Shown: one piece after another, positions 41,778 to 49,875 of the stretch | How the letters are laid out: every line of letters starts with the position of its first letter | Position numbering within the stretch: position 1 is the stretch's first letter | DNA from: Alphaproteobacteria bacterium | GTDB lineage: Bacteria; Pseudomonadota; Alphaproteobacteria; UBA8366; Aestuariispiraceae | Direction: 5' to 3' | DNA: 64,000 nucleotides | Assembly: GCA_030065235.1 (NCBI GenBank) | Contig: JASJDC010000002.1 | Coordinates: forward strand, 1,067,863 to 1,131,862 | The notes under the pieces: model-generated | What the model saw: the letters and a program-made list of their open reading frames with translations, nothing else | The model's database searches: none | Told to the model about the DNA's origin: nothing | Position numbers and translations under genes: made by a program

Positions 41778-44729
41778 TTAGCCGTGCGCCCCGGTATGAT
41801 AGGCGATGGCGGCGCTGACCCTGAGGACGATGTCGTAGAGCGCGCGCATCGGTTCGAAGATACGCGCATGCTCGCGCGCGTAGGAGGTTTCGGTATCCGG
41901 CGTGTAAGACGCCTCGGCTTCGAAGCCGGAAAGGTCCGGCGCACCGCCGCTGACCGGGAAAATCTCTTCCAACTCCTGCAAGGCGTTGGGCACTTCCAGA
42001 TTGAGGATCTGTAGGATCACGTCCTCGCGCGTGAAATCCAGTTTGGCGGCGAAACGCGGAATGTAGGTCGCCAGTAGGAAGATCTGTTGGATTGCGGCGA
42101 TCCGGATCGCGTGCAGCAGCCGCAGGTCGGCGTATTCATCGGCGCTGAGCCCGGCGCGCACGTCACCCGATCCGTTGAGCGCCGCCAGCCCTTCCTCGAA
42201 ATCAATGGCGTCTTGCGCCAACCGATGGCAGACACGGCTCATCCGCTCAAACCGGCGCTGCCCGTCCAGATGGTCCGCCAGGCTGCGCAACCGGTCGCGA
42301 TGCGAACAGGGCTCGATGGCCTGGGCCTGGGCCAGCCAAAAGCTGGGGTCATAGACCCGCGCGTAGGCCATCAGCGCATCGATGCTGCCGCGGCCTGCGG
42401 CGTGGCGCGCCATGTCGATCATCTGCCGCATCCGGTCGGACTTGCCGTGCATCTCGGTGAACCAGCCCAAATTGCGATGCATGGCCGCGCCCAGGCCGCC
42501 GACCGTGTTGGCCAGCCAACCCAATTGCTGAAGCGTCGCATTATGGGTGATCGCCCGTGTCTGAGACAGGCTTTCCCGGTCGACGCCGCGCGTCGCCTCG
42601 TGCTGACGCTGCACCGTGCGCGATCCCATCTTGGGCACGAAATTGACGCCGAAGCCGGCGATCAGATTGGCGTAGTCCCGGTCGCTAACCAACTGCTCGT
42701 TGAAGCGTGTGATCGTGAGGAAGAAGTCCAGCGTGTGGTCCGGGTCGTCGTAGAACGGGTCTTTCACCTCGTTCGGCGGCGCCGACAATGCGTGTTGCAG
42801 GACCTGGCGGATCGAGCCAAGCGCCAGTTTCGGCGTGGCGAACAGACTATAGCCGTCGCCGCCCTGGAAGCTGATCTCTTGTTTCAGCGGCAGGTTCGAA
42901 CGGTGATAGAGCGAGCGCGACATCGGCGAGGCCAGATGTGAGAAGCGTTGGGCCAGGCTGGCCGGATGGGCGCCGCGGCCGATTGACTCGCCGTGCGTGT
43001 CGAAGATCAGAACCTCGACATCGTCGATGCCGCGCCGGGCCATCAGCCGCGCCAGCTTGATATGCAGCCGCTCGACCGCCAGCGACGCCGCCAACTGGCC
43101 GAGATAGCGCCCGGCGTCGGAGAAGCCGGTTTGGATACAGAGCCGCCCGCGGCCGCGGATGTAATTGCAATAGTGCGGATTATCCAGCAGCGCGTCGATG
43201 ATGTCGGCGCCTTTTTCCAGCGCCGTCGCCGTTTCGAACAGCGGCGAAATATCGACCTGATCTTCCACCCCGAACAGCCGGGCGAAATAGATCGCCGACA
43301 AGACTGTGAAAGAGCTCTCGGTCTCGGCGATCAAAAGCCGGATCGGGGCGTCCGTATCCATAAAGGTCAAGATCTGACGCACGGCCATGAATAGGCTGCG
43401 GGCCGTCGTGCGCTCGGCCAGCAGCGAGCCGAAATTGATCGTCGCCGGCGTAACAGACTGCAGTTCTTCATTCAGGGTCGCCGTATAGCGGCGGCGGCTG
43501 TTCGGGTCCTCCGGCGCGCCCTCCATACCGATGGCGCGCGCGACCGCGTTGTGCAGGTGTGAGGCGTTCAGCCTGACATGAATATGCGCCGTGCCGAAGC
43601 CGAATCCGGCGACCTGGGAATGAAGCGCGATCATCGCCGCCGCATCCGCGTCGCGCGCCGCAGTCTTCGCCGCCGCTGACAGAGCTTCGCGCAACGGCGC
43701 CGCATGCACCAGACGGCGATCGTCGCCCTCCTTGAGGCCCGACGCCATCCGGCGCAGGCTCTCCGGGTCCTTGCTGTCCGCCTCCGCGAACAAGGCGAAC
43801 TCCTGATCGGTCAGCGCCTCGGCTTCCTCCAGCAGGCGCTGGGCGGCGGCCATATGCGGCGCGGCGGGGTCAGTTTCGGCGAGCGTTCGGGCGATCGCCG
43901 TCACCGCGCCACGGTAATTCCGCAATTGGGCCCGCCGCGAGAGCATGCGGAACTTCAGGATATTCAGCCAGCCGATATCGTTTCGGCCATCCAGATCGTA
44001 GCCGACCCAAGAGGCGACGGTCAGAGGTTGTGGGACCAGCGCGCGCCAGTCATCGGGATAGTGCGCGCGTGCGACGGCGAGCGCTTCCAGAACGGCGTCG
44101 TTCAAAACGCCCTGGATGGCGGACAGAGCCTCGTCGGCCTGCTCGCGTTCGACCTCTAGGGTGATCTTCCGGTCGGGACCGTGCGGCAGGCTCTCGGCTA
44201 GAGCCTGGCGCTGTTCGATCGCCGCCGCGTCCAGCTTGGCGCCGCCGACCGTCTCGCCCGCCGCCAGTTCGCACAGCGCGCGGCGCAGGTCGCGGCGCAG
44301 GCCGAAGGTCGGATGCGCGGTCAGGACGATGCCGAACCCCGCCCGTTCGACCCGCGCCTTAAAGGATGCGAAATCCGGCGCCGCTTCGGCTAGATTTTCG
44401 AAACAGGCGCGGATGGCCGCTTTGTTTTCGACCGGGTCGAGCGGCCCGATATACTCAGCGAGCTTGCGCGCGCGGGCCTGGAAGGCGCGGCTGGTCAGCG
44501 GCTGCAGAAGCGAGCTCAGTTTCTCCGCCGTGGCTTTCTTGACCCCCGCCCAATGCGACATCCGCATCGCGATTGTGCGGACCGGATTGGTCATCGGGTC
44601 GTCCCGCTTCTCCAAATCCAGGGCCATCAGGCGTTTCTTCAACGCCGCTTCCGTTAGATCTGACTCACGCACGCGTCCATCGAAGTCGGGCGCCGTCCCT
44701 ATGTCGGCCCCGGTCCCTTCGCTCCCCAT
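41778..44729 (-). CDS. Phosphoenolpyruvate carboxylase-like protein with degenerate active site
   Basis: 983 residues, full PEP carboxylase length and fold order. The catalytic motifs are changed: TAHPTE reads LTAHPTF (His139 kept, Glu replaced by Phe142); GGDRDGNP reads GYDLDGRN (243-250); DIRQES reads HVRLNAS (384-390); the FHGRGGS loop reads FDTHGES (576-582), losing the catalytic His and Arg; GYSDSxKD reads GFSDAGRY (535-542). The C terminus lacks the usual NTG end. It is probably not a normal PEPC; a regulatory or structural role, or another reaction, is possible. It follows the AsnB-like gene by 90 bp. Confidence 0.8.
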   Translation of the reverse strand: MGSEGTGADIGTAPDFDGRVRESDLTEAALKKRLMALDLEKRDDPMTNPVRTIAMRMSHWAGVKKATAEKLSSLLQPLTSRAFQARARKLAEYIGPLDPVENKAAIRACFENLAEAAPDFASFKARVERAGFGIVLTAHPTFGLRRDLRRALCELAAGETVGGAKLDAAAIEQRQALAESLPHGPDRKITLEVEREQADEALSAIQGVLNDAVLEALAVARAHYPDDWRALVPQPLTVASWVGYDLDGRNDIGWLNILKFRMLSRRAQLRNYRGAVTAIARTLAETDPAAPHMAAAQRLLEEAEALTDQEFALFAEADSKDPESLRRMASGLKEGDDRRLVHAAPLREALSAAAKTAARDADAAAMIALHSQVAGFGFGTAHIHVRLNASHLHNAVARAIGMEGAPEDPNSRRRYTATLNEELQSVTPATINFGSLLAERTTARSLFMAVRQILTFMDTDAPIRLLIAETESSFTVLSAIYFARLFGVEDQVDISPLFETATALEKGADIIDALLDNPHYCNYIRGRGRLCIQTGFSDAGRYLGQLAASLAVERLHIKLARLMARRGIDDVEVLIFDTHGESIGRGAHPASLAQRFSHLASPMSRSLYHRSNLPLKQEISFQGGDGYSLFATPKLALGSIRQVLQHALSAPPNEVKDPFYDDPDHTLDFFLTITRFNEQLVSDRDYANLIAGFGVNFVPKMGSRTVQRQHEATRGVDRESLSQTRAITHNATLQQLGWLANTVGGLGAAMHRNLGWFTEMHGKSDRMRQMIDMARHAAGRGSIDALMAYARVYDPSFWLAQAQAIEPCSHRDRLRSLADHLDGQRRFERMSRVCHRLAQDAIDFEEGLAALNGSGDVRAGLSADEYADLRLLHAIRIAAIQQIFLLATYIPRFAAKLDFTREDVILQILNLEVPNALQELEEIFPVSGGAPDLSGFEAEASYTPDTETSYAREHARIFEPMRALYDIVLRVSAAIAYHTGAHG

Positions 44730-44819
44730 TTCGTACTAGCGAGGGCGGACGTTATCAGGATGCTGCGCTGCAAAAAAGCAAAACCTGCCAGCCGCTCGAG
44801 GTGTTCGGGGTACGCGCCG

Positions 44820-46697
44820 CTATAGGTCGGGCCGCCAGCGATCGCGCCAGGCTTGGAACATCAGCACCGGCCACAAGGCGTTGGCGTTGTCGGCGCGTTC
44901 CTTGAGATGATCGATCCAGGCGCGCATGATCGGTTCGGGTTTCAGCACGCCGTCGGCGGTTAGTTTGTCGGGCTGCAAGAGGTCCATCGCCCAATCCCGC
45001 AACGGGCCGCGCAGCCAAGCGCCGACAGGCGGCTCGACGCGTGGAAGGGGTTTAAGCGTCGGAAGGCCCGGCGTGCGGCGTTCGAGAAAAGCGCGCAGCG
45101 GCGCCATCCCAGCGCCATCGCCGATCTTCGCCTCTTTCGGAAGGGTCCAGGCGAACGCGACAAGACGATGATCCAGAAAGGGCTGCGCTATGTTGAGTCC
45201 GGCCTGATCATACTCGGTCAGAACGACGCCCGGCAGTCGGATCAACGTGTCGAGATAGGCGGCGCGCTCTGCCGGGTCCGAGAGCCTGCCGCCTGCGCGC
45301 CCGGTAACGAGGCTCGGTTCGTCGACGCCGGTCAATCGCGCCGGTCGACGCCAATGGCTGAGCGCTGCACGATAGGCGGCGTCGACGTCGAGGGCGCCCG
45401 ATGCATCTGTGGGCTCCGGGCTTGATCCGCCAAAGGTCAAGAGCCGCGTCAGCGCTCCGGTTTTTGTCTTCGGCGTCGTCACGCGACCTGTCCACGCATC
45501 AGGAGAAAGGCGGTAACGGTCGCGACCGAAGAACAGTTCTTCGGCGCCGGCGGCGGAGAGAAGGGTGGGGACCGAGCCTTTGAGCTTCTCGCCGACAAGG
45601 CGCGTGGCCAAGGCGGATGGCGCACCGAACGGCTCGTCGAATAAATCCGGCATTCTGGGAATGAGATCGAGCAGGTCACGATCTTGCAGGACCAGGACCG
45701 CGTGCTCGGCCCCCAGCGCCCGCCCCACCGCGGCCGCTTCGGTATCGCCATCGTGGCTTTGTCCCTCGGGGAGGAGAGAGAAGCATTGGATCGGGCGATC
45801 CGACTCCGCGCGGGCCAGGCTGGCCAGCAGCGCGCCGCCGACCGCGCCGCCGCGTTCGCCGTCGAGCAACACGCCCGGGGTCGCCGAGGAGCCGATCCGG
45901 CGGCGCACAGAGTCGGACAAAAGCGTTTCCAATTGCGCTTCGGTCCCTTCCATGTCGGTGCGGCGCTGGGCGACGGCGCAAACGCCGTAGAAATCCCAAT
46001 AGGGATGCAGGGCCGGCGCGGTCCTTGATCCCGGCCGGTAGGTCAGCCGATGCGCCGGCTGCAGGGCGAAAATATCCTGATAGATCGATAGCGGCGCCGG
46101 GACCCAGCCGTAGCGCAGATAGGCGGTCAACGCCGACCGGTTCAGTCGGGCCGTCCATCCCGGCTTCGCCCGCAGCGCCCTCAACGCCGACCCCCAGAAC
46201 AGCATGCCGCCGACCATGCCCCAATAGAGCGGTTTGATCCCCATCCGGTCGCGCGCCAAGGTCAGGGTGTGCGTCTTCTTATCCCAAAGTGCGACGGCGA
46301 ACGGGCCATTGATCAGGTCGAGCGTCCGGTCGATCCCCCAAGCCGAGACGGCTTCCGCGAGGGCCTCGGCGTCGCGGCCGGCGGGAAATCGCAGTCCTTC
46401 GCGCAGCAGCACGTCGCGCAGATTCTCCGCATTGTAGACCGCGCCATCAAGGGCCAGGACGTAGCGGCCGCAATTGCTGGTTATCGGCTGTGCGACCGTT
46501 TGGCCCCTTTTTGTCTCGACCGACCGAAGGGCGCCCAAGGCGACGCCGGCTTCGGGACTCAGCCAATGACCGCCGCTCGCGCTGCGATCGGGCCCGCGCG
46601 CGAGCAGCGCCTCGTTCATGGAAAGGATCGGGTCCAACAGCGGTTTCGGATCGCCGCCGGCCAATCCTGGATCGATGAACCCGGTAATGCCGCCCAT
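44820..46697 (-). CDS. Asparagine synthetase B-like protein lacking catalytic residues
   Basis: 625 residues with both AsnB domains. The protein begins MGGITGF where active AsnB begins MCGI: the glutaminase nucleophile Cys2 is Gly (GGC instead of TGC). RGPD (34-37), DGAVYN (84-89) and RDRMGIKPLYW (149-159) remain. The synthetase pyrophosphate loop SGGxDS is replaced by DGERGGA (279-285). Both half-reactions therefore look dead. The fold is kept, arguing for selection on a non-catalytic role. It is upstream of, and in the same direction as, the degenerate PEPC gene. Confidence 0.85.
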   Translation of the reverse strand: MGGITGFIDPGLAGGDPKPLLDPILSMNEALLARGPDRSASGGHWLSPEAGVALGALRSVETKRGQTVAQPITSNCGRYVLALDGAVYNAENLRDVLLREGLRFPAGRDAEALAEAVSAWGIDRTLDLINGPFAVALWDKKTHTLTLARDRMGIKPLYWGMVGGMLFWGSALRALRAKPGWTARLNRSALTAYLRYGWVPAPLSIYQDIFALQPAHRLTYRPGSRTAPALHPYWDFYGVCAVAQRRTDMEGTEAQLETLLSDSVRRRIGSSATPGVLLDGERGGAVGGALLASLARAESDRPIQCFSLLPEGQSHDGDTEAAAVGRALGAEHAVLVLQDRDLLDLIPRMPDLFDEPFGAPSALATRLVGEKLKGSVPTLLSAAGAEELFFGRDRYRLSPDAWTGRVTTPKTKTGALTRLLTFGGSSPEPTDASGALDVDAAYRAALSHWRRPARLTGVDEPSLVTGRAGGRLSDPAERAAYLDTLIRLPGVVLTEYDQAGLNIAQPFLDHRLVAFAWTLPKEAKIGDGAGMAPLRAFLERRTPGLPTLKPLPRVEPPVGAWLRGPLRDWAMDLLQPDKLTADGVLKPEPIMRAWIDHLKERADNANALWPVLMFQAWRDRWRPDL

Positions 46698-46835
46698 GGC
46701 CTCGACCTTACCCCCGCTTCGCCAGAAATGTCATGGTTGGGCGGATTCGAGCCGGTGTCGTTTTGTGGTTTGGGCAAGTCTGCGATCTCTAATCCCAGCA
46801 GGCTGCGACAAAAACCGTCACAAAATGACTGTTAA

Positions 46836-46850
46836 TGCGAATGATTTGCA
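46836..46850 (+). promoter_or_regulatory. Fur/MUR-type operator upstream of fbpA
   Basis: TGCGAATGATTTGCA is a 7-1-7 inverted repeat that matches the alphaproteobacterial Fur/MUR box (TGCAAATnAnTTGCA). It overlaps the -35 region of the promoter below and lies 89 bp before the ATG. Confidence 0.75.
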
Positions 46851-46851
46851 C

Positions 46852-46880
46852 TTGCAGTCGTGCGCTTTGCTTGATTTATT
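46852..46880 (+). promoter_or_regulatory. Candidate fbpA promoter
   Basis: TTGCAG (46852-46857), 17-bp spacer, TTTATT (46875-46880). Placement next to the Fur-type box makes iron repression likely. Confidence 0.45.
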
Positions 46881-46938
46881 GGGCGCAGGCGGCCGTCTCG
46901 GGCCGTTGGAGAAACAGATTTCAAATCGGGGGACGATT

Positions 46939-47961
46939 ATGAGATATGAGAAATGGATCGCTGCAGGCGTCGGCGCTGCAATGCTCGCCGCTGGCCAGGC
47001 GCAGGCCGCTGGCGAGCTTAACCTGTATTCGTCGCGGCATTATGATACCGACGAGCGCCTATATTCGGAGTTCGAAGCCGCGACCGGCATCACGATCAAC
47101 CGGATCGAGGGCAAGGCGGACGAGTTGATCGCCCGCATGGAGGCCGAAGGGGCGAACTCGCCGGCGGACGTGTTCCTCACGGTCGACACGGTGCGTCTGG
47201 CGCGCGCGCAATCGCTCGGTCTGCTGCAGCCGATCGAAAGCGCCGTGTTGGAAGCCCGGATCCCGGCCTATCTTCAAGACGCCGGCAACCATTGGTTCGG
47301 GTTCTCACAGCGTGCGCGGATCCTGTTCTATGACAAGACCGATGTGGCGACTCCGCCGCAAACCTATCAGGATCTTGCGAAGCCGGACTATAAGGGACAG
47401 GTTTGCATCCGCTCTTCGTCCAACGTCTACACCCAGAACATCACGGCAGGCCTGGTTGCGCATTTGGGCGAGGCGGCCGTTCAGGATTGGGCGACGGCGG
47501 TTGTCGGCAACTTCGCGCGCGCGCCGCAAGGCGGCGACACCGATCAGCTTCGCGGCATTGCGTCCGGCGAGTGCAAGATCGCGATGTCGAACACTTACTA
47601 TTACGCGCGTATCCTTCGCAAAGGCGACAAGTCCATCACGCCCGAACAGCTGGCCAATATCGGATGGGTTTTCCCGAACCAGAACAGCATCGGCGCGCAT
47701 ATGAATATCTCCGGCGGCGGCGTCGCCGCCAACGCGCCGAACCGGGAAAACGCCGTGAAGTTCCTCGAGTACCTGGCGTCGGAGCCGGCTCAAGAGTATT
47801 TCTCGGCCGGCAATGACGAGTATCCGGCGGTCCCGGGCGTCGGCTTGGCGCCGTCCGTCGCGCAGCTTGGCATTTTCAGGCCGGATGCGATCGACCTGTC
47901 AGAAATCGCCGCCAATGTAGACTCGGCCGTGCGAATCTTGAATGAGGCCGGTTGGGAATAG
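46939..47961 (+). CDS. fbpA: Periplasmic ferric-iron-binding protein of an ABC transporter
   Basis: 340 residues. Signal peptide 1-23/24 (AAMLAAGQAQA|AG). Family motifs: LNLYSSRHYDTDERLYSEFEAATGITI, EGANSPADVFLTVDTVRLARA, and the iron-site tyrosines in SNTYYYARIL. It binds Fe3+ and hands it to the permease. The ATG at 46939 follows GGGGGAC. A Fur box upstream and a terminator downstream make it a single-gene unit; the permease gene is convergent. Confidence 0.94.
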   Translation: MRYEKWIAAGVGAAMLAAGQAQAAGELNLYSSRHYDTDERLYSEFEAATGITINRIEGKADELIARMEAEGANSPADVFLTVDTVRLARAQSLGLLQPIESAVLEARIPAYLQDAGNHWFGFSQRARILFYDKTDVATPPQTYQDLAKPDYKGQVCIRSSSNVYTQNITAGLVAHLGEAAVQDWATAVVGNFARAPQGGDTDQLRGIASGECKIAMSNTYYYARILRKGDKSITPEQLANIGWVFPNQNSIGAHMNISGGGVAANAPNRENAVKFLEYLASEPAQEYFSAGNDEYPAVPGVGLAPSVAQLGIFRPDAIDLSEIAANVDSAVRILNEAGWE

Positions 47962-47992
47962 CCAAACCGCTCTCTGTCATCGCTGAAATCAG

Positions 47993-48030
47993 AGCGGGCG
48001 CCGTTGATGGATGGCGCCCGCTTTGTATTT
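47993..48030 (+). terminator. Rho-independent terminator of fbpA
   Basis: A perfect 10-bp stem AGCGGGCGCC (47993-48002) / GGCGCCCGCT (48013-48022), 10-nt loop, then TTGTATTT. It lies between convergent fbpA and fbpB and acts on fbpA. Confidence 0.85.
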
Positions 48031-48040
48031 GAGCCGCGCC

Positions 48041-49702
48041 CTAGGCCGGTTCGTATCGCCCGCGCAAAGGCGTCTGAGCTTGCGACTGCGCGCGCTCGCG
48101 CCCGATGCTGCGGATCAACAATATCACTGGCAGCACGCCGACCGCGCCGATGACGAGACTGGGAACGGCCGCCTCCTGCAGCCGTTCGTCGGAGGCGAGC
48201 CTGTGCGCTTGGACCGCCAGCGTGTCATAGTTGAAAGGCCGCATGATCAGCGTCGCCGGCAATTCCTTCATCACATCGACGAACACGATCAAGAGCGCGG
48301 TCAGGATGGAGGGCCGCAGAATGGGCGCATGCACCCGTCGCAGCGTCGCCCAGGGTCCTGAACCCAGAGTGCGCGCCGCGGCGTCCATGTTCGGGTGAAC
48401 CGCCGTCAGGCCGGACTCGACCGCGTTCAACGCGATCGCCATGAATCGGACCATATAGGCTGCGATCAAAAGCCAGATCGAGCCGGTGATCAGCAAGCCC
48501 GTATCAATCCCAAAACGGGCTTCCATAAACTGGTCCAGCATGTTGTCGAAGGCGGCGAAGGGGAACAGCAGGCCCACGGCGATCACGCCTCCCGGCACGG
48601 CGTAGCCGATCCCGGCGATGCTGATGGCGACGCGCGACGCGGCCGTGGCGCGCACGCGGCCGTTATAGGCCAGCACGATGGCCGCCGCGACGGTTAAGAC
48701 TCCCGCGATGGCGGCCAGGGTCAGGGAATGCTGCAGAAACCCGAGATAGCGCGGTGTAAAGAGGATGTCGAAACGGCCCCAGGCCAGACTGATGAGGATC
48801 GCCGTGGGTAGAAAAAAGCCAAGAAGGATTGGCAGTCCGCACCAGGCGATCGCTGCAAAGGAGGCGAGACCGTGCAACCTGGCGGGTTTCATCTGTTCGA
48901 ACCGACTGGCTGCATTGTAGTGCCGCTGTTTCGCGCGTTGCTGTTTCTCGAGGGTCGCCAGGACCAAGGCGACGATCAAGAGGCACAGGGCCAACTGGGC
49001 CGCGGCGGCGCGGTCGAACAAGCCGAACCAACTGACATAAATCCCCGTGGCGAGCGTCTGCACCCCGAAATAGGCGGCCGTGCCATAGTCGGCCAGCGTC
49101 TCCATCAGCGCCAAAAGAATGCCGCCCGCAATGGCGGGCCGGGCGATGGGGATCGAGACCTTGAAGGCGGCGCGCCACGGCCCTTGGCCCAGCGTGCGGG
49201 CGGCGATGAAGGCGGTCGAAGACTGCTGTAGAAAGGCCGCGCGCGCCAGAAGATAGACATAAGGGTAGAGGACGAAGGTCAGCATCGCGGCCACCCCGCC
49301 AAGCGACCGGATTTCCGGGAACCAATAGTCTCTAGGGCCCCAGCCTGTCAGGTCCCGCAGCGCCGATTGGACAAGACCCGGATGGTCCAGCAAATCGGTA
49401 TAGGCATAGGCGATGATATAGGCTGGATAGACCAGGGGCAGCACCAGACCGACTTCGAACAGTCGGCGCCCCGGAAATCGCGTGTTGGCGACCAGCCAGG
49501 CCGCGCCGGTGCCGATGATCCCCGTCGCGACACCGACGATAAGGCACAGGAGCGCCGTCGTTCCCGCATAACGGGGCAGAACCGTCTCGCCAAGGCTCAA
49601 CACCGTGTCGAACCCGGCGCCCGCCGCGGCGAACACAACAGCCGCCATCGGCAGCATGCAGAGCGCTGCGATGAGGAACGCGGGAATAGAAAGTTTCGAC
49701 AT
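48041..49702 (-). CDS. fbpB: Iron ABC transporter permease (FbpB type)
   Basis: 553 residues, two fused permease halves with about 12 membrane segments. Seen: the EAA-type loops AARTLGQGPWRAAFKVSIPIARPAI and AARTLGSGPWATLRRVHAPILRP. It moves ferric iron received from FbpA through the inner membrane. No ATPase gene (fbpC) is near; it must be elsewhere. Region 49703-49875 upstream shows no clear Fur box. Confidence 0.94.
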   Translation of the reverse strand: MSKLSIPAFLIAALCMLPMAAVVFAAAGAGFDTVLSLGETVLPRYAGTTALLCLIVGVATGIIGTGAAWLVANTRFPGRRLFEVGLVLPLVYPAYIIAYAYTDLLDHPGLVQSALRDLTGWGPRDYWFPEIRSLGGVAAMLTFVLYPYVYLLARAAFLQQSSTAFIAARTLGQGPWRAAFKVSIPIARPAIAGGILLALMETLADYGTAAYFGVQTLATGIYVSWFGLFDRAAAAQLALCLLIVALVLATLEKQQRAKQRHYNAASRFEQMKPARLHGLASFAAIAWCGLPILLGFFLPTAILISLAWGRFDILFTPRYLGFLQHSLTLAAIAGVLTVAAAIVLAYNGRVRATAASRVAISIAGIGYAVPGGVIAVGLLFPFAAFDNMLDQFMEARFGIDTGLLITGSIWLLIAAYMVRFMAIALNAVESGLTAVHPNMDAAARTLGSGPWATLRRVHAPILRPSILTALLIVFVDVMKELPATLIMRPFNYDTLAVQAHRLASDERLQEAAVPSLVIGAVGVLPVILLIRSIGRERAQSQAQTPLRGRYEPA

Positions 49703-49875
49703 CGAACGGTCAGCTCTGGGCGGTGGGCCTAAGGCGGCGCTCTCTTCAAGCGAACCGGCTTAGACCATAGGATATCGCTTAGCGTCAAATGCGCCAACGC
49801 CTGGAATCCGAGGCGTCGGAGAGGGTCCGAAGCGCCTGTTCAACCGCTCGAAAAGCCCGCCCAGACCCGGGTCGG

